A stretch of DNA of 64,000 nucleotides from Cristatella mucedo. Taxonomy: Eukaryota > Bryozoa > Phylactolaemata > Cristatellidae. The DNA lies in contig WPIO01000021.1 of assembly GCA_009760855.2 (NCBI GenBank), positions 2,492,501 through 2,556,500 of the forward strand, read 5' to 3'. Shown one piece after another: positions 47,834-59,044 of this stretch. The notes below the pieces were generated by a model, which had not been told where the DNA came from, searched no databases, and saw only the letters and a program-made list of their open reading frames with translations. A program made the translations under genes and the position numbers. Each line of letters begins with the position of its first letter. Position 1 is the first letter of the stretch.

Positions 47834-48961
47834 TCAGCCGGACGCACATGTAACCCATAACAAATGAGCACCAACAATGAAGAAAAAAACTCTTTTGGTG
47901 CTACTTTTGATACTTTTCAGACAAACAATGAAAATGAGGGGCTCGCAGACTACGGCCGCCGATGCAAGACACGTCAGCCCACCGCCAATCATAATCACAG
48001 GTAAAACAATTTTCAGCTCGGAGAGGGCCATATAGACAAGCAGTGGCAAGCAGCAGGCCAGCGAGACAGAGGTCACCAGAGCCATGACGATTGCAGCACG
48101 GTATTGAGACTTCCTTACATTGGCTGCAATGGCCGATGACACACTTTTCCGGAAGAACCTCCGACCAACGATATCTATGACCCTGCCGTATGAGCCGACA
48201 ATAACCACGACCGAGCAGCACAGAAACCCTAAGTGGGACGCTATGAGCGAAAGTTTACTCTCGGTCTGGCCAAATGAGTGCCTATTTGTGCCATCGTAGG
48301 TTTTTTCGAAGTATGCATTCACCCGGTAGCAGAAGGAGGTAGAGAGGTTCGCCAGCTGATGCTCAACATCACGAAACTCTCTCGTTGCTATAGTGACAAT
48401 GACTGCCGTCGTGATGGCATGGCCGAGGCCAATAGCCCATGCAGCCGTTAATGCCACATAGCAGCTGCACCTCGACGTCCCGTTGCGATATTTTAATGGC
48501 CAACGAAGGGCTAAGAACTGCTGAACGGCAATAAAAGCAAGAGTCAAAAGGTGTGTGTCGTAGCAAGCTACCAATATCCAATATACTATCCTCAGGGCGC
48601 AGCCTCCACCTATATCTAAAAAAAAACCATGATGCATTGTCACTGCCAGGGCACCCAAAAAGCTGCTTACAGCGAGTTGAAGCAGACCCAGTCGAAGCCC
48701 TTGATTTCGAATGTTGGATAGAAAGGCCGCCGTGAACAAAACAACGTTGGTGGCAAGTCCACAAATAGAAATAGTGATTCCCGTTAGCCTCATTATCATA
48801 TACACCTGTCTTGATGGTAACATTGTGCTGGCTTCAGTTGATAAAAGGGAAACGAATTCAGTCGTCGACTCTGTGCTCTCCATTGACCAATCTGTGGTTG
48901 TTGTTGCTGAAATTTTGTTGTAAAAGATTCGAGCTTGTCCAGCTACAATAAAACAGTGCAT
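47834..48961 (-). CDS. Rhodopsin-like (class A) seven-transmembrane receptor, divergent, intronless
   Basis: Paralogue of the 20 kb receptor; 375 codons from the first ATG. Residues here: TM1 Asn72 (ATNVVLF), Cys121 before TM3 and Cys211 in loop 2, QQF at 147-149 instead of DRY followed by LALRWPLKY, Trp175 (TM4), Tyr258 (TM5), CCLP at 303-306 instead of CWxP, and EPLIF at 340-344 instead of NPxxY. A loop 2 sequon (Asn205) is conserved with the 20 kb copy. Met1 and Met27 (48883) have weak start contexts, whereas Met47 (48823) has A at -3 and aligns with the first Met of the 20 kb receptor. The true protein may therefore be 329 residues, with a threonine/serine-rich stretch only if an upstream start is used. 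The tail is short. No stop or frameshift; ligand and coupling unknown. Confidence 0.88.
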   Translation of the reverse strand: MHCFIVAGQARIFYNKISATTTTDWSMESTESTTEFVSLLSTEASTMLPSRQVYMIMRLTGITISICGLATNVVLFTAAFLSNIRNQGLRLGLLQLAVSSFLGALAVTMHHGFFLDIGGGCALRIVYWILVACYDTHLLTLAFIAVQQFLALRWPLKYRNGTSRCSCYVALTAAWAIGLGHAITTAVIVTIATREFRDVEHQLANLSTSFCYRVNAYFEKTYDGTNRHSFGQTESKLSLIASHLGFLCCSVVVIVGSYGRVIDIVGRRFFRKSVSSAIAANVRKSQYRAAIVMALVTSVSLACCLPLLVYMALSELKIVLPVIMIGGGLTCLASAAVVCEPLIFIVCLKSIKSSTKRVFFFIVGAHLLWVTCASG

Positions 48962-51299
48962 ATATGGGGTCCGAAGTAATTAAAAGATTTTCTGGCCTCA
49001 TGGCATTTATAAACAATCGAACATCTGTCAAGCACTCAACGTAAAATGAAACGCTAATAATGGAGTTGAAATCTGTAAGCAAAGGAATATACCTATTGAG
49101 AAAGAAAAAATAATTTGAGTAATACTTTAGCTGAAAACAGCCAACAAAATCAGACAGAAAATGTTAAGAGGAGCAGGCAAGTTTGTAGATCATTATAATC
49201 ACCTCAGGTAAACTATTATTCAGTGATGGTCAGGGAATAGCAGATCAGGTAATTTCTACTAAATACTTTGCTGAATTTTGTCAGTGTTTCTCCTTCAGTA
49301 GTTCTGCTGACCTAATATTGACGTTACAAACATCTAAGACTCAGGTAACTGTGAAACTGTGGCAGTAAATATAAAGCTGGTAAAGTTGTCACAGGTGAAA
49401 TAATTAAATTGGAAAGTTTATTGAATTTCATCTAACTGGAAATCCTATAGATCTGACGATACTACATCTTAAATTACCACTGACGATGTATGTTGTCGTT
49501 AGGATGTACCGTAGTCAGGCCAGTGAGCTAAAACCATGCACACCTAGGTGGAGGACGGCTCACTACCTGTTCTCGTTTAATTTCAATATTTTCAAATAAA
49601 ATACAATTTTTAAATATATCAAATAATAATCTTGTCGAAGCAAGATAAAATCAAAACTCTCGTATCTCCACATTTTATTGGTGTTACGACTATCACAATT
49701 GTATTATTAGAAGCAACTTGAGCTATTTAACAATGGCGCCCAGATACTTAGGTAAGGTAAATAAAACCTTTCTTGGAGCAATATGAAGTTACAATTCCAT
49801 TGGTATAATATGTATTGCATTAGAACCTATCAATTACTCTGAAACCGAGTCAAGTTCGTTTTTAAACCAGTAACGCAATCGTTGCCATAATAGGTAGCTT
49901 TCAATTGAGGATAATGCCACGAGATCTGAACAGCATTGTGAGGCTAAAGACGAATGTAGATTGTGCTGGCCACTCGGAAACTCAAAGGCTTATGATTATG
50001 TGAGAAACTTTCCTATTAAAGATTCTAGAAATGTTGCTAATAATATTTTTAATTGATACTTTAAATAATTTTGAAAAGCTAAATTATGATGACTGATTAT
50101 CTTTTATTCTCTCTTGGCCTTTAATGCTGATTAGTGGTACCAGCGTTGTTAGATCCACGATATTCTTTGCCTTGACGATATTCGTAAGATTACACGGTAA
50201 CCCGAACAATTACTTACGGTGAGGATACATCCTAGATTCTTGGGGGGAATCAAAACTCAACACCAGCACTATTCAATAGACAGCTATCTCCAGTGGACTT
50301 TAGCAGTGTACTGACTTAGATACTTTTCATAAAATCTAGGAAGGTGGCTGCTTATACTATACCACCGATTAAGACGTCTCATCAATGTTACCTTAAAAAT
50401 ACATAGCTTCTTGTATTCTTTTTTCAAAGCTCTACCCAATCTTATTCTCATGGAAATGGCCAAGCTCCCGAATAAAGTCATTTCGCTGTCTCCCCCGCCC
50501 CCGATTTCCCGTATATTTTTCACAGCCAAGTCTTTAGTTTATGCTCACAAAACTGAGAGCAAAATCCTAAATGAGGTCGCGTCATCCACTGCCTTTACAT
50601 CAATAACGAACATGGTAAAAGTAAAACTCTCCTAACAGCACTTTTGCCACTATTGTGAGTTGTATCGTCTGTGCTGAGCTATGCTGAAATTGATCCTGCT
50701 ATTCCAAAGTAATTTACATCTCTCCTTTAGCTTATTTTGAAGTGCTCAATAAGACATTAAGCTCCACTTAGCTAGGTACTTGGGTACTATTTGTTTTAAA
50801 CAATATTAAAAGATAATAAAATACCTTTTGCATTTTGCTCTGTACTTGAAATATCTCTTCTTGACATTTTAGTGATGCTCATTAAATGCATCTTTACTTT
50901 AGAGATTACACCCACAGGGTAAGCATACATGATTACACCAAAAACAATACAAAGTTGCTAATCCTGTAAGCGAGGGTGCAATTTGAACTTCTTAAATTTG
51001 TTGAATCAACACATAAATAATTTTTTCACCATCAAGGATACATGCCCACACAGTCTACAGGCAGGATGAACTATGCATAGTACTTAAGCTCATTCGTCGA
51101 CGAGCACATTTCAAATGTTCTCGAAAGTTATTTGATAGGGAGACTACTAGTAGCAATAATAGCTTTGCAATGCTGAATCTACAACTTAACTTAAGAATTC
51201 CTACCTATAGGGCTTAAGATACAATGAAGATTGAATCCTTTAAATATAAAGCCAGTGTTATCATGTCAAAGCAAAATAAATTTTCACATTCTGTACCTC

Positions 51300-52355
51300 A
51301 AGCTCATCCTGCGTTTTGTTCTCCTTTTGCTGCAGCACTCCAAGTGAGCTTCAGTCGTTCTTTGTCGTTGCAGAATTCTTCATAAAACCTAAGTTATTGC
51401 GAACTTTTCCCACGGAAAGCGATACAGCTAAGACCTGTTTAAAGCTGACCTGTTCGTCGGTTGATCGTTTAACGTAAGAAATTACTTGCTATGGACATCT
51501 GAACGCTTATTGCTTCAGGCGGCAGTTCTCCAACGCCGGCGGTCGTGTTAGAAAGGCCGGCTGCTAGTAACCTGCATGTTAGCATAATCGCTTCCCGATC
51601 GTAGTTAAAATGCATTCCTAGATGTTATTGCTGTTGCTAAAATCAGTGATTTACGCATTAACAAAGGAAAAGCACCCCAGAGCTGCCACGGGGGCTGGGT
51701 CAGCTAGCTGAGACGCCGCTCACTTGGCAGGAGCTTCGAGCTGAGTGCCCTCTCATTTGGTATTCCTAGTATGATCTTGGACCGCTCAGCACGCTCTTCC
51801 TCAACCGCTACTGTGAATCTCTATAACGGATTGACTTCAAGGTCTTGCCGCTCACTTTTCGCTCACTTTATTCTTTGGCTCTAGCCAATCACTCAGATCT
51901 ACTCCCCGACCAGGCCAACCATCGTACCACCCGCTTTTCGGAATCCAACAGTTTACCAATACCTCGTACAAACCTCAAATTCTTTGGAGACCGTGCATTT
52001 AGCTCGTACGCTCCCAAAGCCTGAAACTCCCTCCCGACACGCGCCAGAACATCTCCTGACTTGACCACGATTAAATAGCACTTTAAAACACACCTATTTA
52101 GGACAACATCTAGTGGGTCCCTGTGATTCGTCCTTCATGTGCTTATGCATGCTGACACTGTGCATGCTGCCACTAATCAAATTTGCATGCTGACCCTGTG
52201 CATGTCACCTCTAACCATGTTATTCATTTTTTTTTCAAGCATGATATTACTTAGCATTCAATCGTGCTTCTCTTAGCTACTAATGTAAAGCGCCCAGAAA
52301 GAGATTTAGCTCTCTGAGGGTGCTTTATCAAGTGCATTATTATTATTATATTATT
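51300..52355 (+). mobile_element. Internally deleted LINE family A: 5' UTR joined to 3' end
   Basis: 51400-51830 matches the 5' UTR at 25870-26300 (TTTGGTATTCCTAG, GACCGCTCAGCACGCTC, AATGCATTCCTA). At about 51833 it jumps directly to ATTGACTTCAAGGTCTTGCC, which belongs to the reverse transcriptase C-terminus, then runs through the 3' UTR and tail hairpin (AAAGCGCCCAGAAAGAG...GGGTGCTTT) to an ATT repeat ending at 52355. The whole endonuclease and reverse transcriptase palm are gone while both ends remain. Confidence 0.8.
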
Positions 52356-53715
52356 AGCTTTTGAAGCTATCGATCACCAAGTCCCCCTAGAGCGCCTCTC
52401 CTCTCACTTGGGCCTTAGTTACTCTGTATTGCAATGGCTCAGATCGTATCTCAGTGGGAGACTATAGTATGGATATGACCAGATATACCATCCAAGGAAT
52501 TTCTTCGAGTTCTTTTCATGGTTCACTCTCTCTTTCTCTCTCTTTCTCTCCCTCTGTCTCCCTCATTCTATCTTTCTCTTGCCGAAGTGATTCTGAAACA
52601 GAATCTAGGCTTTCATTTCTACTCAGAATACACCCAGGTGTACCTTCGTTTGATCGCACCCAGCCCTCCAGCAGGTCGAATTCTTTAGACTCCCTCTCCG
52701 CATGTATTTATATCATCCACACATAGATGGCAGCAAAGTTTCTTATATTGAATGATGATCAAACCAACTAACTACTCGTGGAATAACCAGGAGAGATTTA
52801 GCGCTCACAATCGGCTCTGCCAGCATATCTCCGGTTTAATCTGCACGAAATCTAGGTTTTATGTTCCAAAGTGACCATTCATTAGACGAACACATCAGCT
52901 CCACAGTGAAGTCTGCCTACTTTCAGCTACACGGCATTGCGAAAATTCGGGCTTGTTTAGACATGGATACCACATCTAAATCGGTCTATGGATTAGTGAC
53001 ATCCTGCCTTGACTTTGTAACTCACTGCTTGCTGGTTAAGCAGCCTACTCACTCTGGCACTTACAGCAGGTGCAAAGCTCTGCTGCTAGGTTTCTCTATC
53101 GTGAGCATCCTAGTTGTCATGTCTCATCTTTTCTCACCAACCTGCACTGGCTCCCAGTCCAGCAAGCATCGACTTCAAGGTTTGGTCAATAACTTTACGG
53201 CCCCTTCATTTTTTGGTTCCAGCCAACCTAGCAGATCTATTCCTTCACCAGACTAAGCGTCGTACCACCAGCTTATCAGAATATACTTGTTTGCATGTAC
53301 CTCGTGCTAACCTCAAATCCTTTGGAGACCATGATTCAGTTAGTATGCTCCCAAAGCCTATAACTCACTCCCGTCTGGCCTTACGACATCGCCTGACTTG
53401 ACTACATAAAAAAATTATGATGCATCTGTTGATCACAGCATCTATTGGTTCCTTGTGTATCGTCCTTTATGTGCTTATGTCGCTTATGCGTTATGTGCTT
53501 TATGTAGCTTATGCGTGCTGACAGTACGAATGCTGCCACTAACAGTATTCGCATGCTGACCCTGTGCAAGTCAACCCTAAGCATGTTGTTCTTGTTGCTT
53601 ATTGAGCATGCTACCACTAACCATTCTATCGTACTTCCTTTGCAGCAAATGTAAAGTGCGTAGCAAGAGAATGACTTCTCTGAGGATTCTGCATCAAGTG
53701 CATTATCAATATTAT
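52356..53715 (+). mobile_element. LINE family A, degenerate, reverse transcriptase to tail
   Basis: Directly follows the ATT tail of the previous copy. It begins within the palm (FEAIDHQVPLERLSS, QWLRSYLSG), contains a TC-rich insertion at 52527-52575, a stretch reading FLILNDDQTN around 52740, MFQSDHSLDEHISSTVKSAY (52861 on), further reverse transcriptase motifs in shifting frames, a 3' UTR with local expansion of GCTTATG, and a tail with ATT repeats at 53695-53715. Many frameshifts. Confidence 0.82.
52527..52575. repeat. TC-rich low-complexity tract
   Basis: CTCTCTTTCTCTCTCTTTCT-type sequence inside a degenerate LINE. Confidence 0.85.
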
Positions 53716-53959
53716 TATCACTGAAAAATTGTGCGTACCCATTTCTACTTTTTTCGTTTGTCATTGCACGTATAATCTTTGGAAGGTATGATCTGGTAAT
53801 GCCATAGGAAACTAACGATGTGACCACACCGCATCAAATCAAACTAAATTAAGTGCTCTACATTTGTAGTCAGCAGCCTTCAAGTACGTTAGAACTTTTT
53901 AAGGAACTGATCGACCCAAAGGTCCCTTCAGAATCACCTTGAAATATTTAAAATGACTT

Positions 53960-56830
53960 CCACATGATTATATACACTATAATAAACAAATCTTTAACTA
54001 TTACGAAGTGACTATCCTATTTGTAAATTATATACTGCATTAAGACTTATCTATCATGAGGTAAAATGACCATGTTACTCTTAATACAGTGAAGAAATCA
54101 TTCCTACAATCAGTTGTTTTAAATCGAGGGAGATGCCAGGAGGTCTTAATAGTATTGTATGCGAACGTTGGATGCATATCGTGCTGCCTATTCGGCAAAT
54201 CAAAGGTGTGCGACTAGGTAACAACTTGTCCTATTGAAACGTCTGCAATAATAACAATATTATTAATATATTTAAGAAAACACCGGAAGAGAGCTCAATC
54301 TCCTTTTAAACGCTTTACGGAATTCGATTGATAATTTTGCAAATTGTCGCTTTAAACAATTTTGAATGGTTATATTTTGATGTACGGTCAAGGCTTGCAT
54401 TATCTCTATGGTTTGCATGCTCATTTGTTTCACAAGAATTATTAGGTCTCTCACATTCTTTTCCTGGATGATACTCACAAGATATCCTTGCATCACGGAT
54501 GATTAAGTGCAATAAGAAGTACATCCCAGACTCTTTGGGAAATAAAAACTTCAACACCAGCACTTAAAGAGATAAACCAACTCCCGTATACGTAAAAATG
54601 GTCCTGGCGTAGTGACTTTGAAAAAACAAATGTAGGCTAGTGGCTGGTTGCACTATTTAAACGATTATAATTCTTATCAGTAGTACTTTAAAACGCGTAA
54701 TTGTTTTTTTCAATTACTTTCCAATCATATTCTAGCGGAAATGCCAAACAAACTAATAAAGTCACTTTGCAGTGACTCTAACCAACCGTTTATCTTTCAA
54801 GGAATGAATCTTTAGTGCTCATGCAGGTCAAGCTGAAAACTAACTCCCTAATGGGGTCAAGTAATCCTCGGCCTTAAAATAATCTAAGAGGTACTATAAG
54901 CAAACTTCTCATTGAATAAAATTTGTCCCAGTAAATTGCAATATCAGTACTGAGCAATGCTGAACCTGATCCTGCTATTGCGACGTAATTGACGTTTCTC
55001 CTAATGTGTATATTGAAAGTGCTCACGAATACATGTAGCTCTATTGCGGTCAATTATAAATATTTATTCGCAATCATATTAAATAATAAAAGAAACACCT
55101 TTGCATATAGCTATCGGCTAAAAAAAATCTCTCCTTAGGCGCATTAAATATGATGCATATTACATGCGTCTAAACGCTTAGCGATAACACACACCGGGTA
55201 AGCATGCATTATCTTAAAAAGATACAATACTTTCAAGGCTAATCACGTAAGTGAGGGTGCAATCTGAGCTTCTTCAATTTTGAAGTCAAGACAGGAATAA
55301 GCTCTTTATCATCAAGGCCGCGTGCTTTTCCATTCTAAATGCAGAATATACATGAACCTAAAGCTTCAGCTGATTCATCGACGAGCATATTTCAAATGTT
55401 TTCACAAGTTATTTACATGGTAGATTACTCATAGCAAATTTATTTTTGCAATGCTGAATTTCACTTATAATATTTGTAAGGTGTGATCTGGTAATACCAT
55501 AGGAAACGACTGACGTGACCACAATACATCAAATTAAGCGAAATTAAGTGCTCTAGATTTGTAGTCAGAAGCCTTCGTGTACGTTGAAACGTTTTTATGA
55601 CACTGATCGATGCAAAGATCTCTTCATTTGTGCGACTAAACAGAAGCAGATAAACAATACTCTTGACTGCAATTAAGTGAACATTAGTTAAATTGAAAGA
55701 TACACGGTCATTGGGACAGTTTCATCGAAGTGATGAGTCATTGTGTCTAGGAATACAACTTGGCAAAGCTAAGTACAGAACCTAGTTCAGACCAAGAGAA
55801 TAGGTTGAGAACCATTGGGTACAGAATTTTTTTCATTTACCGGGCCTTCGAAGGTCATTTTCGCAATTCAAAGTAAAAAATACATTCCTAAGCCCGTAAA
55901 ACTGAAAAGCTTCCTTAAATGTCCGCTGAAATTTTAACTGTCTAAGTTACCACTTACTTTACTAGCCAATTATTGTTTACAGTGGATATAAACTGAGCAC
56001 ACATTTGTTTCTGATTTTTGAAAAGCACCATGATTGCATTAGTGATCTCAAAAACTTGTACTGCTTTCTATTAGTGAAGCAATAGGCGGGGATTTGGACA
56101 CAAAATGGACTTCTAAGACTTTCTCTTTGCTGTCAGTGAGATATGAACGAATATTTTCTTGGCGCCTGGAAACTACAAAAGATGTGATTCCAAGCCTTTC
56201 TAACCGACTTGTTAAACGGCCTAAATCTTCTACATCGTGTCTGGCATTACGACCTACAGGCGTAGGTATTAAAAAATTAACTAACTACGCCTACAACTCG
56301 TTAGCGGAATGGTGCTATTTGTGAGTTTATCGCAGTTTTCAAAGTGTCATTTGGGGTCGACCAGTAGCAGCAAAAATGTTCACCCACAGAGTTGGAGAAA
56401 TGTGACCATGGTCGGCGAGCGTAATTATAGTTAGCCTCGCCAGACGCTGCTAGAATAACTTCATCAGCTTGCATCTGAGATTTTCCGCTGGCGACATCTC
56501 ATTCATTAATGCTGCTGCTGCAACTCGAGATGTAGTTTAAAAATGCAGAAAGTGAACTTAGTGGACTTGATTGCCTTTGCATGCATGCACTGGTGAATGT
56601 TTCTCGAATTAGCTCTGATATAGCAGAATTACAGACGATTGCACAATGGTTGAGATACTTGAAGTAAAAGATGCAAGGAGGAGCCATTGATATGCAGTTT
56701 TTAAAAAAAACAATCGTTATTGGGTTCTAATACTCCGATTTCTACCATGGTCGTAGTACTTTACGGTTGTCCGCCTTGCAATTAGCAAGACAACAGACAA
56801 GTTTCAGGTCACATGTTTTCAGAGCATACA
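53960..56830 (-). repeat. Receptor duplication unit IIIb, flank only
   Basis: A second copy of the upstream flank with no receptor: 53985-54150 matches 21745-21910, 54740-54880 matches 50450-50630, 54950-55470 matches 50660-51190, 55500-55960 matches 36220-36700, and 56100-56840 matches 36870-37630. No coding sequence was recognised; the frame 56094-56324 is unremarkable. Confidence 0.72.
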
Positions 56831-56831
56831 T

Positions 56832-56871
56832 TTCTATTGTCATTTATATGTATATATATATGACAATAGAA
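56832..56871. repeat. 12-bp perfect hairpin
   Basis: TTCTATTGTCAT and ATGACAATAGAA face each other across a 16-base AT loop. It lies at the end of the duplicated receptor flank, just before the transposon boundary. Confidence 0.85.
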
Positions 56872-56885
56872 CAATATATGAAAAT

Positions 56886-56912
56886 ATGTGTGTGTGTGTG
56901 TATATATATGAT
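56886..56912. repeat. (TG)n(TA)n microsatellite
   Basis: A short TG run followed by TA units. Confidence 0.85.
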
Positions 56913-57334
56913 TTTAAAATTTATAAAGACATAGTCATATAGCTGACTCCGCATATAAGAATACCGGATATATAAGTACTCCGCTTAGTAGAAGAACATT
57001 TACGCATCTCAGATTTTTCGGCAGATTTTACGCGGAGGAAACTCCCCTTAAACGAGTATCGGTCGTAAGAATACTCCGTACGCAGGAATAGGAGCTGAAA
57101 CTGACTTTTGACTTGTACTAAACTTAAGTGCATGTTTACAGCGTATCCTACTGCAGAAATGTTTAAGGTGCCCCCAATTGATTGAGTGGCTCCGCCAACC
57201 CGACCTTGTTCGCCTGCTAAAAGGGCTGCTAGCATTACGTCGGCGTCGCTCTACGTCAGCTAAGAGAATGTCGCCAGACCAGCGCCTACGCCAGCAGCCG
57301 TTCTTTCACCCATAAGCAGCTGTCTAGCAGTGGC

Positions 57335-57405
57335 CATACGCCGCGTCGGGGCAGGAATCGACCCATTCGTTCTGCTTGGCAAGTTATCGCCTAAACAAGC
57401 GAGCT
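57335..57405 (-). mobile_element. tRNA-like / SINE head
   Basis: The minus strand reads AAGCTCGCTTGTTTAGGCG (A-box-like) and ATGGGTCGATTCCTG (B-box). It does not fold into a complete tRNA. It resembles the head of the 38.0-38.26 kb SINE. Confidence 0.4.
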
Positions 57406-57999
57406 TGCGAACGCAGCGCTAATCTCAGCTCTCGTAGCTGTCTATGAATAGCAATCCCTTGCTAACGGTTGCGGCGTCGTTTTGGTAAAATTGCTTGACC
57501 GTCGACGCGGCAGAGGCGCAAGGCTCCCTGCGGCGCGTGCTATCGTTGCCAAAAAATGCCCACCCGAGCCTTTGGTTGTCAGCAAGTATACTCTGAATGC
57601 GTAAATTGACGAGCGGGTCGCTATGGAGCAACAGGACGAAGATGAGGTGAACGCAGTGAGTAGGAGAATGACACTGGGTGTCGCAGATGGAGAGGAAAAG
57701 GCGGAGGAGGAGGACGTGTAGGCGGACGTGGGGAAAGACTTGGGGAGAACGTAGGGGAGGGTGTGACGGAAGCAAAGGAGCTGAAAGAGGAGAACCGAAA
57801 ATAAACGAGCAGGGTATGACAATATCGATTGGATTTGCTATGACCATTTTCAACTAATATGTTTTTTTTCCTACTATATTGGAGGTGCGTTGCCGCTTAT
57901 GGGCATACCTTTTTGTTGTTGTACTTAGCTGCAGTAGAGTGGCGTACGTTTGATTTTCTATTAAATTTAAGTACTATATAGCAGTAGCCACGACTACTG

Positions 58000-58980
58000 C
58001 TTTGAAACGAAATACGCTTACAATCGAGAAAAAGCTGCGCATTTTGGAGGCGTTGAAATTGAACGTTAGTCAGTCGAATATCTCCTAAAAAAACGCAGAC
58101 GAAGAGATTCGCCACGAAGATCTAATCGTTGGGAATCTGAGCAGAAACTAAAATCGTGAAAGTCCACACAAAGAAGTTGAATGGAATTTTATAATTAAAT
58201 GCAGCAGCAAAATGTGGCGATCAATATCTAATTAATGATGGAGAAGGCGCAAAAGCTAGATGTGGCGCTCGGCTGTGCACTATTTGTTCCAAAAAATGGC
58301 TGGCCAGAGCGTCTTAAAATTTGGCATAAAATTACGTTTATTAAGATTGGTGGTGAAAGAGCTGCTACAGATCATTCCAGAGCCTGAAATTGAATCTCCG
58401 GCGTCCTAACCACCATGATTGAATATGCGGGTGTGATGCATCCGATATCTTTTTAACGCCGACGAAACAGGCCTATTCTATAAAGCGGTGCCCTCTGGCA
58501 CATCAAGTGTCGCTGTTAGTAAACCAACTTCTGGAAAGACACCGAAAGAAAGAATGACTGTGCTTCTTGTCTGAAACGCTAACGGCACCGAAAAGGCATG
58601 CACATGTAGGTAGGAAATTTGCAATCAAACGATGGCTTCGAACTGCTCGACCGCCTTTGCCATATTTCAGCAGCAGCAGCAGCAGCAGCAGCGCTCTAGG
58701 TGACCGATTGAATTTGAGCTGACATTCTTCTGACATTTGATCGGGAGCATTGAGGGAATGAAAACCCTTCAGTTTGCCGATAACGCCGCAGCCTATCATA
58801 AGGTAGAGGGAGAGCTCGAGAACATCAGACTGAAGGAAATGCCGCCAAGCGCCGCGACATTTCTCGTCTCAGCCGCTGGTTCGAGGAATCAAGGTCCGCA
58901 CCATGAAAGTCCACTGCAGAAGCCAAGTGATGCGGCAACCGATTCAGACAATCGAAGGAGGATGCTCAACTATTGATTAC
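58000..58980 (+). pseudogene. Tigger/CENP-B-type transposase, broken
   Basis: Three parts are legible in several frames. An N-terminal helix-turn-helix reads TIEKKLRILEALKLNVSQSN (58022 on) and meets a stop at about 58085. A CENP-B-type second DNA-binding segment reads NGWPERLKIWHKITF near 58296-58340. The catalytic core has FNADETGLFYKAVPSGT with its Asp at 58461, KERMTVLLV, and LQFADNAAAYHK with Asp at 58779. Then LKEMPPSAATFLVSAAGS stands where active relatives have PPNTTSLLQPLD, so the third catalytic Asp is lost. The frame 58737-58976 is open over the last part. Not active. Confidence 0.82.
58668..58691 (+). repeat. (CAG)n run inside the transposase relic
   Basis: Eight CAG triplets, reading as polyglutamine in the local plus frame, expanded within the degenerate transposase. 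Confidence 0.9.
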
Positions 58981-59044
58981 GCAATGGCAATTGATGTGCA
59001 AGAATGATTGGCGTGGAGAGCTGAAGAAACGGGCATCCGCCAGG

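Larger units (their letters stand above)
46930..53960 (-). repeat. Receptor duplication unit IIIa
   Basis: The downstream flank 46930-47640 matches 18870-19600. It is followed by the intact receptor (47834-48961), then an upstream flank 48962-51290 that matches 20990-23250. The block is interrupted by LINE insertions (51300-53715) and resumes at about 53740-53960, matching 55457-55640 and 36220-36360. Confidence 0.75.

Noticed and set aside
51300-53960. The idea that the LINE-rich stretch replaces a lost fourth receptor
   Set aside because: No receptor-like sequence can be read there; the duplicated flank simply resumes after the insertions.
57425-57853. Two long overlapping minus-strand frames, one serine-rich
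   Set aside because: They lie antisense within the GC-rich 5' part of the Tigger-type element, overlap in two frames and match no family.
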